The notes below the pieces were generated by a model. The model was not told the origin of the DNA. It saw only the letters and a list, made by a program, of their open reading frames with translations, and did no database searches. The position numbers and the translations under genes are program-made. Of a stretch of 64,000 bases of DNA, positions 47,696 through 55,635 are shown in pieces. This stretch comes from an uncultured SAR116 cluster alpha proteobacterium (lineage in GTDB: Bacteria; Pseudomonadota; Alphaproteobacteria; Puniceispirillales; Puniceispirillaceae), in NCBI GenBank assembly GCA_902625725.1, contig CACOCY010000008.1, forward strand, positions 40,959 to 104,958. The letters run 5' to 3'. The first letter of the stretch is position 1. Each line of letters opens with the position of its first letter.

Positions 47696-48658
47696 ATGTT
47701 TCCTGTGAAAATCAAATTCATGGGCCGAAATTCAGTAATCTTAAACAATGCATTGTCCTTATTTAAAAACATAGTGCCTATAATTTCGCATGAATTAGAA
47801 AGTGACATTAAGAAAAAAAATGGGTGGCGCACAAGATTTGCTCCAAGCCCCAGCGGTTTTCTGCATATTGGACATGCATACGCAGCTTTAGTAAGCTGGA
47901 TAATAGCAGGGGAAAACCCAGATAAATTTTTATTGCGAATTGATGACTTAGATTATACACGTTGTTCCAAAAGTTATATCAAGAAACTAAAGTCAGATTT
48001 AAAATGGCTAAACATTAGTTGGAATAACAAGGAACTTTATCAAAGTCAGCGTTTTTCAAATTACGCAACAGCATTACAGCAGTTGCTCGATTTAGACCTT
48101 ATCTATCCCTGTTATTTGTCAAGATTAGAGATATCAGAATTTTTATCCCCGCCTATTGACGGCGTATTAAAACAACCCAGCACACGACAATTATTAAGCG
48201 AACAAGCCATTAAGAAAAGAAAGGAAAAAGGAATAAAACCTGCACTCAGACTTGACATGATGAAGGCCATTAAAAAAACGGGAGGGTTAAGTTGGTCTAG
48301 TCTTGATGGGACTATAAAAAAAGCAGAACCAGAAAAATTTGGTGATATAATCTTAGGCAGACGTGACATAAGCTCCAGCTATCATTTAAGTGTCGTTTTA
48401 GATGATGCTGAGAGTGAGATTGAGGTTGTGACTAGAGGAGAGGATTTATGTGCCAGTACAGATATACATCGACTGCTTCAGGATTTACTTGGGCTGCCCT
48501 CACCTATTTATTTCCATCATCCACTTATTTTTGGTCCTGATGGGAAAAAACTATCAAAAAGTCATCAATCACCATCATTGAGTAATTTTCGGAGTGATAA
48601 AACGTTACCAAATAGAATTTTAAAAATGATAATGAATAACATATCTACATTTGTTTAA
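47696..48658 (+). CDS. gluQ: glutamyl-Q tRNA(Asp) synthetase
   Basis: GltX paralogue lacking the anticodon-binding domain; it attaches glutamate to queuosine in tRNA-Asp. It has 320 residues with RFAPSPSGFLHIGHAYAA (HIGH motif), LLRIDDLDYTR, and KKLSKSHQSPS (KMSKS). The family zinc site is largely lost: YPCYLSRLEI has one cysteine where CxC is usual. The N-terminus is about 40 residues longer than the catalytic domain needs, and no ribosome-binding site is clear, so the start could be further inside. Confidence 0.9.
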   Translation: MFPVKIKFMGRNSVILNNALSLFKNIVPIISHELESDIKKKNGWRTRFAPSPSGFLHIGHAYAALVSWIIAGENPDKFLLRIDDLDYTRCSKSYIKKLKSDLKWLNISWNNKELYQSQRFSNYATALQQLLDLDLIYPCYLSRLEISEFLSPPIDGVLKQPSTRQLLSEQAIKKRKEKGIKPALRLDMMKAIKKTGGLSWSSLDGTIKKAEPEKFGDIILGRRDISSSYHLSVVLDDAESEIEVVTRGEDLCASTDIHRLLQDLLGLPSPIYFHHPLIFGPDGKKLSKSHQSPSLSNFRSDKTLPNRILKMIMNNISTFV

Positions 48659-48683
48659 TTAACAACAAAATTTATTTCTTTTC

Positions 48684-48714
48684 TTGACATCAAATTTTAA
48701 TAATTACATATAAC
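48684..48714 (+). promoter_or_regulatory. promoter of candidate small RNA
   Basis: A consensus -35 box TTGACA (48684-48689) is followed by overlapping -10 candidates CATATA (17-base spacing) and TATAAC (19-base spacing). Transcription would start near 48719-48721, exactly at the first hairpin of the downstream RNA. Confidence 0.6.
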
Positions 48715-48718
48715 ATGA

Positions 48719-48780
48719 GTACGAAGATTTCGTATGTTTCCTCCCTAAACTTGGTCGTGACTACGTCACGACCTTTTTTA
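48719..48780 (+). ncRNA. candidate trans-acting small RNA with anti-SD-like linker
   Basis: About 60 bases bounded by its own promoter and a strong terminator. It is made of hairpin 1 (TACGAA/TTCGTA, 3-base loop, 48720-48734), a single-stranded linker with TTTCCTCCCT (48737-48746), and a perfect 9-pair terminator hairpin. CU-rich CCUCC motifs that pair with ribosome-binding sites are the hallmark of several alphaproteobacterial sRNA families (AbcR, CcsR); membership is inferred from layout only. It lies between gluQ and a convergent MFS gene, and no ORF covers it. Confidence 0.65.
48753..48779 (+). terminator. strong intrinsic terminator
   Basis: Arms GGTCGTGAC and GTCACGACC (9 perfect pairs, 3-base loop) followed by six T, then A and four more T. 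It is one of the clearest terminators in the window and ends the candidate sRNA. Confidence 0.9.
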
Positions 48781-48845
48781 TTTTAATACAGATGTCTTTA
48801 AACTCATGTTTCTTCTTAAAGATTTGGTTTTAATGACTTGCCATA

Positions 48846-50024
48846 TCATATTGTCTTCAAATTTGTTTTGCCAATTATAAGAGCAGATAAAATCAAAATA
48901 ATGGGAAGAAATGCAGTATAAATCATATATTCCCAACCAAATTCCCTATGAAACATGCCAGAAAACATTGAAGCCAAAGCAACAAGACTAAAGATACAGA
49001 AATCTGAAATTCCCTGAACTCTGCCTCTTTCTTCTGGAGCTGCGATATGAGCAATAACTGAACTACCGCCTACATATAAAAAATTCCACCCAACACCAAG
49101 AAAAATCAAGGTTATCATGTAAGTAAAAAAGTTGGTTCCAGATAATCCAATAAAACAAGCAAGAATGAAGCAGGACAATCCTGCCCATAGTATCTTTTGA
49201 ACACCAAATTTGGCTATTAACACGCCTGAGAATAAAGAGGGGGCGAACATTGCCACAACATGCCATTGAATTACACGTGCGTTTGCTTCGTGAGATAACC
49301 TACTTACTTCTACAACCTGAAGTGGGGTTGCTGTCATAAGAAAACTCATTACACAGTAACCAAGTGCAGCTGCTGTAAGTCCTGCAACAAAAGACGGTAT
49401 AAAGAAAAACTTACTGATCGGTCTTCCTCTTTTATTTGCTCTTTTAAATGAAGGTAATTTAAGACCCCAAATCACTGGTATTGCTATCATTTGAACTAAT
49501 CCAGTAACAATAAAACATCCTGCATAGAGAGTATTAGGCAATAGGCCAACTGTCCTATAGGCAATCTCTGGCCCAATGAAAGCTGAAGCCACTCCTCCCA
49601 ATAATACCAAAGAAACAGCTTTTGCCTTTTCAGACCCCTCCACTGCGTCTGCTGCTGCGTATCTGTAGAATTGAGCAACTCCTTGACCTAATCCTAGCAA
49701 AAAGGAGAAAAAAATAAGGGGAAAAAAACTTTCAATTAAAATTGACCCTGCTTGACCAAATGCACCAATTGTAACCATAAAGACACCAATCAAAAAAACT
49801 ATCCGTCTTCCAAATTGGACCATCATTAATGAAGCTGGAATTGTTGCTACCATCACGGCAATAAATTGAATTGAAATGGGTAAAGTGATAAGCCAAGGAG
49901 TTGGCGCTAATATAGAACCAACCAGCGCCGTATTGGTCAAATTAACGTTCATCACCGTCATCATCAATCCTTGTGCAATTGCCATACGCCAAACATTTGC
50001 AGATACGTCTTTGAACATCTTCAT
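48846..50024 (-). CDS. major facilitator superfamily transporter
   Basis: Membrane protein of 392 residues with about twelve hydrophobic helices in two halves joined by a basic loop (KLPSFKRANKRGRPISK). The MFS loop 2-3 motif appears as MMVQFGRRIVFL and a related EERGRVQGISDF occurs in the second half. The substrate cannot be told from sequence. It is downstream of panC on the same strand with a 49-base gap, which is suggestive but does not prove a link to pantothenate. Confidence 0.85.
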   Translation of the reverse strand: MKMFKDVSANVWRMAIAQGLMMTVMNVNLTNTALVGSILAPTPWLITLPISIQFIAVMVATIPASLMMVQFGRRIVFLIGVFMVTIGAFGQAGSILIESFFPLIFFSFLLGLGQGVAQFYRYAAADAVEGSEKAKAVSLVLLGGVASAFIGPEIAYRTVGLLPNTLYAGCFIVTGLVQMIAIPVIWGLKLPSFKRANKRGRPISKFFFIPSFVAGLTAAALGYCVMSFLMTATPLQVVEVSRLSHEANARVIQWHVVAMFAPSLFSGVLIAKFGVQKILWAGLSCFILACFIGLSGTNFFTYMITLIFLGVGWNFLYVGGSSVIAHIAAPEERGRVQGISDFCIFSLVALASMFSGMFHREFGWEYMIYTAFLPIILILSALIIGKTNLKTI

Positions 50025-50073
50025 AAAGTTCCTTACTTTTGAGCTGAACGTTATTTATATATACTTTTTCATA

Positions 50074-50919
50074 CTAGATAGCCGGAACAGCAATATTATC
50101 TAAAAGTCTTGTTGTTCCTACGTAAAGTGCGATTAGTAATCGAGCTTCTTTTTGAAAATGAATTAAATGCTTGAGATTTTCCGGATCTCTAAGACTAAAA
50201 TAATCGATTTGACTGATACCGGCAGATTCAAGCTCTTTAATTCCGTCCTGTATAGCTTTACTAACATTCATACCTTGTTGAATTTTTCCACGTGTAAGTT
50301 GCAATACGCGATAAATATTTGTAGCAGTTTGGCGTTCACTTTTTGATAAATAACTATTTCGTGAGGACATAGCTAAACCATCCTTATCTCTCCACGTTTT
50401 TCCCGCAAGGACGTGGATAGGAATATCTAGGTCACGTACCAACTCTTTTATAACAAGAAGCTGCTGATAGTCCTTCTCACCAAATACCGCTATGTCTGGT
50501 TGTATCTGGTTAAATAGTTTTAAAACAATAATTGAAACACCCGAAAAAAAATGAGGTCTTGAATCAGCCTCAAGTGATAAAGCTGCCCCGTTTGAAACAA
50601 TACGTGTTGCATGGGTTTGGTTATACATTTCAGTTGGTCTAAAAACTAAGTCACAGGCATTTGACTGAACTAGTTTTTCTAAATCTGATTCTTTGTGGCG
50701 AGGGTAACTGTCAAAGTCTTCCGACTCTGAAAATTGCTTAGGATTGACGTAAATTGTTACTATAACTTTATCACAATGCTTCCTTGCAAGTTTGAAAAGA
50801 GATATATGACCATCATGCAAACTACCCATTGTAGGCACCAAACCAATTCGATACCCCTTAAGTCTCCAGCTAGAAACTTGTGCTTGCAAATCAGAGTGAT
50901 TATTTAGATATTTAATCAT
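50074..50919 (-). CDS. panC: pantothenate synthetase
   Basis: Joins pantoate and beta-alanine with ATP. It has 281 residues with VPTMGSLHDGHISLF (HIGH-like), VFGEKDYQQL and the KMSKS-like loop AMSSRNSYLS. Its start overlaps the end of panB by eight bases, so both are translated from one message. Confidence 0.97.
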   Translation of the reverse strand: MIKYLNNHSDLQAQVSSWRLKGYRIGLVPTMGSLHDGHISLFKLARKHCDKVIVTIYVNPKQFSESEDFDSYPRHKESDLEKLVQSNACDLVFRPTEMYNQTHATRIVSNGAALSLEADSRPHFFSGVSIIVLKLFNQIQPDIAVFGEKDYQQLLVIKELVRDLDIPIHVLAGKTWRDKDGLAMSSRNSYLSKSERQTATNIYRVLQLTRGKIQQGMNVSKAIQDGIKELESAGISQIDYFSLRDPENLKHLIHFQKEARLLIALYVGTTRLLDNIAVPAI

Positions 50920-51727
50920 TTTTTGGTGGCCAAAAGCAATGTGATTTATCAGGAAATTTTTTTGTAATCACATCGTTAGCATAAGCTTTTGCTGCTTCTT
51001 GAATGATATGCTGAACATTTACATATTTCTTCACAAATTTTGGAGTAAAATCTGCATATAGTCCGATTAAGTCGTCAGTTACTAGAATCTGCCCGTGACA
51101 ACTCACTGACGCCCCGATGCCAATTAATGGAATTTTAGCATTGTTAGAGAGCTGGCGTGCAACTGGTTCAATTGTACCCTCTAACACAACACCAAAAGCG
51201 CCAGCGGTTGTAACAGCTTCTAAATCTTTTTTTAATTGTTCAGCTTCAGCATCATCTTTTCCAGTAATTCTAAATTCAGAGGATTGACTATATTTTTGGG
51301 GAAGCAAACCTATATGCCCTAAGACTGGAATGCCTGCTTCGGTTATTGATTTGATTTGCTTTTCAACGGAAACACCCCCCTCCAATTTTACCCCACATGC
51401 TCCTGTTTTTTTGATTATTTCTTTAGCTGACCGAACAGCATGCTCTTCATTTTGCTCATAGCTTCCATGCGGCAAATCCACAATAACCATGGCTTTTCTA
51501 GAATGTGAAACCACTGCCTTACCATGGCGTACCATCATCTCAATATCGGCACCTTGAGTACTTTTCATTCCATATAAAACCATTGCTACTGAGTCCCCTA
51601 CCAACAATAAATCACAATATTTGTCTAAGGCGGAGGCAACTGGAGCCGTATAAGCTGTCAAACTTACGATTTTACGTTTAGAAGATAAAGATTGAAAATC
51701 AGATACCGTGAGTCTGCCTTCGGTCAT
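50912..51727 (-). CDS. panB: 3-methyl-2-oxobutanoate hydroxymethyltransferase
   Basis: First step of pantothenate synthesis, making ketopantoate. It has 271 residues with the metal-binding and active-site stretches LLLVGDSVAMVLYG, VIVDLPHGSYEQ, VKLEGG and GHIGLLPQ. It overlaps panC. No panE/ketopantoate reductase gene is seen nearby. Confidence 0.97.
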   Translation of the reverse strand: MTEGRLTVSDFQSLSSKRKIVSLTAYTAPVASALDKYCDLLLVGDSVAMVLYGMKSTQGADIEMMVRHGKAVVSHSRKAMVIVDLPHGSYEQNEEHAVRSAKEIIKKTGACGVKLEGGVSVEKQIKSITEAGIPVLGHIGLLPQKYSQSSEFRITGKDDAEAEQLKKDLEAVTTAGAFGVVLEGTIEPVARQLSNNAKIPLIGIGASVSCHGQILVTDDLIGLYADFTPKFVKKYVNVQHIIQEAAKAYANDVITKKFPDKSHCFWPPKND

Positions 51728-51990
51728 TTTGTCTCCTCATTATTAATATCTTGCAAATATTTTCTTGGGTACTGCAGATTACTATTTTTCAAAAAGCACA
51801 AAACTAAATTTAATAAATGCAATTCTCTAAATTTCCAATACGTCGTTTTATATTACACCAAAAACATTTGATTTTCTTTTTTACATAACAACGATATACT
51901 ATCAACGGTTTCTTTTTTACGGGTTCTTTAATTAATTTTCCTGGCTAATTTTATAAGCTATACATTTTCTATGTTAGGTCTAAAAAAAAA

Positions 51991-52638
51991 TTATCTGCGC
52001 TTTGCCAAAATCGTCTCTCCTGAAGTGCACGTTTGATTTTCAATTTTTTTTAACGAAAAATACTCAGGCACTAACAAATCTAACTTTCCACCAAATGGGA
52101 GAAAACCAAAGGTTTGTCCCTTTGATAGGGTGTCCCCTATCTCAATATTGCATTCCGAAAACAAATAAGGTACGGAAGAAGAAAAAATCATCAGTATTTC
52201 GTCCGAATCATCATATCCTTCTGTTTCTAATAATGACGCTCTTAAAAGAATTAAACGACGAGAAGCCTTTTCAATTTTTTGTTTTTGCATTATTTTCATT
52301 GATGTTGGTGCATGTAAACTGGCTGAGGTAAGAAGCCCACATCTAATCACAATTTTTTGAACTGATGCATGCAATGAAAAAAATTTATAAGGTGATATTA
52401 TCTCGGTAATTTTTTCTATTTTTCCACTTAGGGGAGCTAAAATCAGTTTCTGTTCCATAGATATAATAGGTGTTTTCACACGAAAAAGAAACATCACGAA
52501 CAGAGTAAAACAAATGAACAAAGTTATGGGCAAACCCAGCAGTATGCCAATTAAGAAACTAACTGTTGCTATACCCGCTATGTAGGGCCATCCTGAGGGA
52601 TGTATTTTTATTATCTCAAGTTGTTTAATACCGCCCAT
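51991..52638 (-). CDS. phosphatidylserine decarboxylase homologue lacking self-cleavage residues
   Basis: Protein of 215 residues with the layout of short Psd: N-terminal IKIHPSGWPYIAG, two membrane helices (about residues 20-50), FRVKTP in place of FRDP, and a C-terminus with GDTLSKGQTFGFLPFGGKL and SGETILA. The three residues expected for pyruvoyl formation are changed: PADG is PLSG (S71), the His of NVHVNRAP aligns with A106, and the FGS serine is G184. It cannot be expected to self-process. The usual neighbour pssA is absent. Either a pseudoenzyme or a protein with a new role; the alignment was made by eye. Confidence 0.7.
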   Translation of the reverse strand: MGGIKQLEIIKIHPSGWPYIAGIATVSFLIGILLGLPITLFICFTLFVMFLFRVKTPIISMEQKLILAPLSGKIEKITEIISPYKFFSLHASVQKIVIRCGLLTSASLHAPTSMKIMQKQKIEKASRRLILLRASLLETEGYDDSDEILMIFSSSVPYLFSECNIEIGDTLSKGQTFGFLPFGGKLDLLVPEYFSLKKIENQTCTSGETILAKRR

Positions 52639-52983
52639 GTAAATTTTACTTTTTTATCCTCATTAACGTATGCAATGTTGGTTCAATATTACAAACTAAT
52701 TCCCAACAATATAATAAGGGGTGTTTTATTATTTTTGCTATATATTTCTCATATTTATAAGATGAAAAGGTTAAAATATATTTATTATGATATAAATTAT
52801 TTTATACCTATTTAATTTTTTATAGTATTTACAATGAATTTAAATGGAAAAAACTGTCAAATGTGGTCTGATATTGATTTTTTCATCAAAATAAGTCAGA
52901 TTATCGTAACATTGTGATTTATTGTGGACATCATTACGTAAAAATGCAGAATTGCTTGCAATATATGTATAGGAGCAGGTTTT
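52639..52983. other. 345-base AT-rich intergenic region
   Basis: Divergent region between the Psd-like gene and the repeat protein gene. It holds an inverted repeat TTGAT/ATCAA with a 6-base centre (52874-52889) and an AGGAGCAGG ribosome-binding site at 52972-52980. I see no credible gene in it. Confidence 0.5.
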
Positions 52984-54204
52984 ATGTTCAATAAATATGG
53001 ACTACTTTTAGTAACATCAATTTCATTATCTTCTCAAATTGCTGTAGCGGGTGGTGATGGCTCGGAATTTGATGCGCTTGCCGCGGAATTAGCTGAATCA
53101 AGTACTGAGAACAACACATCAAACAGTCAAGCAACCCCCAATACAACTAATACTTCTCAATTGAAAGAAGGGAGTGTAGTGGACAATGCCCAGAACTTAT
53201 CGGAGCCGACAACAACATCTGGAGCTGTAACAACCAGTGATGCATTTAAACAACAAAACGAAGCTGCCTCATCTGGCTCAAGTACATCAAGCCGCGGAGT
53301 TGCATTTGACGCCGTTGAAGATGAGCAGCTTGTTATTGATACATCAAATATACAAGATGGCGACGGTATAGGAAATACACAAATACAATGGCAAATTTCA
53401 GAAAATGGCGACCAGTGGCGCATTGTCCCTGGAGCAATTACCCCAACTTTTACGCCTAGAGACCAGCATGTAAACCAGTATCTACGCGTTCAGGTATCGT
53501 ATGTTGACGGACAAGGAAATTCTGAAATCATAATAAGTCCGAGCTCCTCTGCCGTAAAAAACGTAAATGACAGTCCAGTGGGTTTCCCGGTAATTGTTGG
53601 AGAGGTCCGCGAAAATAAAACACTTAGCGTGGATTTGAGCCGAATCACAGATGAAGATGGTTTAGGAGCAATGAATGTTGATTGGGAGCGTTCAACAACG
53701 AAAGCCAACTGGCAAAGATTACCAGATAAAGCCAATTCCGTTGTAAACCTTAACCAAACAGATGTTGGATTTAGTTACAGAGCAGTTATCAACTATATTG
53801 ATGGGTTTGGAACATCGGAGACACTATATACTGAAGCAACAGAGTTAGTAGCGAACGTTGACAATCCGTTAACTGGTGAAATAGTTATTCGTGGTCAAGC
53901 CATCGAGAACAATGAGCTAGTGGCTAGTCTTAGCAGCCTTGCAGATTATGATGGTATAGCAAGTACAGCATTTAGATGGGAAGCCTCAACAGATGGAAGA
54001 ACGTGGGACTCCATAAATATGCCTGCTAATTCGCCTACCCTTTTGTTAGGACAAGCACTTGTAGGAATGAAAATTCGCATTAGTGCTAATATCGTTGACA
54101 ATTTTGGTGTTGAAACAAAGGTAATCAGCGTGGTAACTGACCCAGTGCGCAACGTAAACGATAAACCAGTGGGTACGTTATTAATCAAGAGCGTTGGTAG
54201 CTGA
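52984..54204 (+). CDS. secreted Ig-like repeat protein, apparently truncated
   Basis: Protein of 406 residues: signal peptide (cleavage near SQIAVAG), a Ser/Thr/Asn-rich low-complexity linker (about residues 25-105), then three tandem domains of about 95 residues (107-196, 197-294, 295-393). Each shows the pattern DxDG(I/L)G...W..S.....W followed by YxDGxGxSE and ends in NVND. A fourth copy starts (KPVGTLLI) but stops after 13 residues. Such repeats are known from large marine bacterial surface adhesins. There is no visible anchor or C-terminal secretion signal. It has an AGGAG ribosome-binding site. Confidence 0.8.
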   Translation: MFNKYGLLLVTSISLSSQIAVAGGDGSEFDALAAELAESSTENNTSNSQATPNTTNTSQLKEGSVVDNAQNLSEPTTTSGAVTTSDAFKQQNEAASSGSSTSSRGVAFDAVEDEQLVIDTSNIQDGDGIGNTQIQWQISENGDQWRIVPGAITPTFTPRDQHVNQYLRVQVSYVDGQGNSEIIISPSSSAVKNVNDSPVGFPVIVGEVRENKTLSVDLSRITDEDGLGAMNVDWERSTTKANWQRLPDKANSVVNLNQTDVGFSYRAVINYIDGFGTSETLYTEATELVANVDNPLTGEIVIRGQAIENNELVASLSSLADYDGIASTAFRWEASTDGRTWDSINMPANSPTLLLGQALVGMKIRISANIVDNFGVETKVISVVTDPVRNVNDKPVGTLLIKSVGS

Positions 54205-54228
54205 TGTACTAAATACGATATTAACACA

Positions 54229-54259
54229 TTCAAAAATATTATTCGGAATATTTTTTGAA
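54229..54259 (+). terminator. possible terminator after the repeat protein
   Basis: Nearly perfect 12-pair inverted repeat (TTCAAAAATATT and AATATTTTTTGAA, one bulged T) with a 6-base loop, 25 bases past the stop. The 3' arm supplies the T-run. AT-rich, so stability is moderate. Confidence 0.45.
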
Positions 54260-54433
54260 TTACTAAACTAATACCTTAACAAAATAACATAGTTATGATT
54301 AAACTATATACGGTGTAGGGATTAAAGCATTAATACAATCTGTAGATTTTTGTTGGTTTTTCGCTTCAATGTATTTTTATTTTAAAATACCTCATCAAAA
54401 TACAATTGAATTCATGAAATAAGGAGGCTTGTA

Positions 54434-54712
54434 ATGCAAAATCAAAATAGGAATACAAGTAAAATAGGTAATATAATCCCATTTTCTCCTCGCAAACCAT
54501 GCTCACAAAATGTTTCAGTTTCAACAATTGCTACGATAATCGCGGTAACAATTCTTCATAATGATGATGAGAATCCAGAGGATAAATTAATAGACTTAAT
54601 TGAGTCGAGTGGAGAAGTAGAGATATTAGACGCCCTTGACGCAACAGATGATTTTAAAATAGTCGATCCCGAACAAAAAGATCTATTTTTAAAAGCATTA
54701 AATGACAATTAA
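54434..54712 (+). CDS. hypothetical small acidic protein
   Basis: Protein of 92 residues, not recognised. The first 30 residues are basic and polar (KIGNIIPFSPRKP), followed by a short hydrophobic stretch (TIATIIAVTIL), then a strongly acidic helix-like C-terminal half rich in Asp, Glu and Leu. The start is well supported by a perfect AAGGAGG six bases before the ATG. The position between the repeat protein and bioY gives no functional clue. Confidence 0.65.
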   Translation: MQNQNRNTSKIGNIIPFSPRKPCSQNVSVSTIATIIAVTILHNDDENPEDKLIDLIESSGEVEILDALDATDDFKIVDPEQKDLFLKALNDN

Positions 54713-54778
54713 AGAATGTTGAAGATTGAGCTAAATTAGAAAATTTATCTGTAAGTCGGGCTACTGCTGATTATTCTA

Positions 54779-55390
54779 TTACAGAGTCTTTTCTACAAAT
54801 GACCAAGCCATTGGCATAGCTAAACATGCTACAACTATTTTCAAACAATCTGCATAGATAAAAGGCAATAGACCTTTAAGAATAGCTGCCTCGAAACCGA
54901 TATATATAGATAGCCAACTTACACCAGTTAAAAAAATAACACTAACACCGATTATCATTGCAACCGCCGTAGTTTGCCAGGTTTTCCCCCAACCTTTATT
55001 TGCAAGAAACCCAAGTAAAGGTGCTGAAATTAAAAATCCTATAATATATCCGCCTGTTGGCCCGATTATATACCCAATGCCTCCGCCATTAGCAAAAACT
55101 GGTAAGCCTAAAGCACCCTGAATAATATATAAAATGATTGTTGCCGAAGCCAAGGAGACACCGTAACTCATTCCTATCAACAGAACAACTAATGTTTGCA
55201 TGGTCATTGGCACAGGGTAAAAAGGAACTTGAACTTTTGCTGAAATCGTAAGCAGAAGTGAACCAATAACAATGAGAAAAATATATGCCAGTAGACTTTT
55301 TTTTGAATCACTATCTCCAACAAAGCGATTGGAAATAACTGTTTGAATCAAGGGACTTGATGCACCTGAAATCTGCATGCCTTTTTCCAT
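54779..55390 (-). CDS. bioY: biotin transporter substrate-binding protein BioY
   Basis: ECF-type S component for biotin, 203 residues with about six hydrophobic helices. Typical stretches are VQVPFYPVPMTMQTLVVLL and GPTGGYIIGFL. No ecfA/bioM or ecfT/bioN genes are adjacent; solo BioY proteins are known to take up biotin. No biotin synthesis genes are in the window, so uptake may matter to the cell. An FNR/FixK-type site and an extended -10 element lie upstream. Confidence 0.94.
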   Translation of the reverse strand: MEKGMQISGASSPLIQTVISNRFVGDSDSKKSLLAYIFLIVIGSLLLTISAKVQVPFYPVPMTMQTLVVLLIGMSYGVSLASATIILYIIQGALGLPVFANGGGIGYIIGPTGGYIIGFLISAPLLGFLANKGWGKTWQTTAVAMIIGVSVIFLTGVSWLSIYIGFEAAILKGLLPFIYADCLKIVVACLAMPMAWSFVEKTL

Positions 55391-55413
55391 TTTCTATTAA
55401 AGACTAATACATA

Positions 55414-55422
55414 TTTATAACA
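55414..55422 (-). promoter_or_regulatory. extended -10 element of bioY
   Basis: On the minus strand TGT precedes TATAAA, about 24 bases before the bioY start, predicting a transcription start near 55405-55408. Confidence 0.45.
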
Positions 55423-55439
55423 TTACTTTAGAAAACGTA

Positions 55440-55453
55440 TTGATCAAGATCAA
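55440..55453 (-). promoter_or_regulatory. FNR/FixK-type binding site upstream of bioY
   Basis: Perfect palindrome TTGATCAAGATCAA, matching the FNR/FixK consensus TTGAT-N4-ATCAA. Its centre (55446.5) is 39-42 bases before the start predicted from the -10 element, the position of a class II activator site. This would make bioY responsive to oxygen or a related signal. Confidence 0.6.
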
Positions 55454-55587
55454 TCTAATAATCTTACTGATTTTACTTTTATTTCTCTTTAAAAAAGAGA
55501 ATTTATAAATCTTTAGAATGTACCTCAAGTTTTTTAAAATCGGGGTGATTAATCAAACCAAAAAGAGGGTTTATCACCGGTAGATTT

Positions 55588-55635
55588 CTAATTTTTGTGA
55601 ATATAAAATTTTTTCGCGGGCGAAACAAAAATTAG
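55588..55635. repeat. long inverted repeat with nested hairpin
   Basis: Eleven-base perfect arms CTAATTTTTGT (55588-55598) and ACAAAAATTAG (55625-55635) enclose 26 bases that contain a second stem (TTTCG/CGAAA around CGGG, 55612-55625). It lies inside the 444-base gap between bioY and the acyltransferase gene and is covered by no ORF. Besides this, the bioY control region and an A/T hairpin at 55483-55501, I see nothing in the gap. Confidence 0.5.

Noticed and set aside
52600..52815. 71-codon plus-strand ORF overlapping the start of the Psd-like gene
   Set aside because: Tyr/Ile/Leu-rich translation typical of AT-rich noncoding DNA, no ribosome-binding site, and it overlaps a better-supported gene.
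52874..52889. TTGAT/ATCAA inverted repeat upstream of the repeat protein gene
   Set aside because: Spacer is six bases rather than the four required for FNR/FixK binding; kept only as a note on the intergenic region.
55483..55501. 8-pair hairpin TTCTCTTT/AAAGAGAA upstream of bioY
   Set aside because: AT-rich with a 3-base loop, no T-run on either side at the right distance; could arise by chance.
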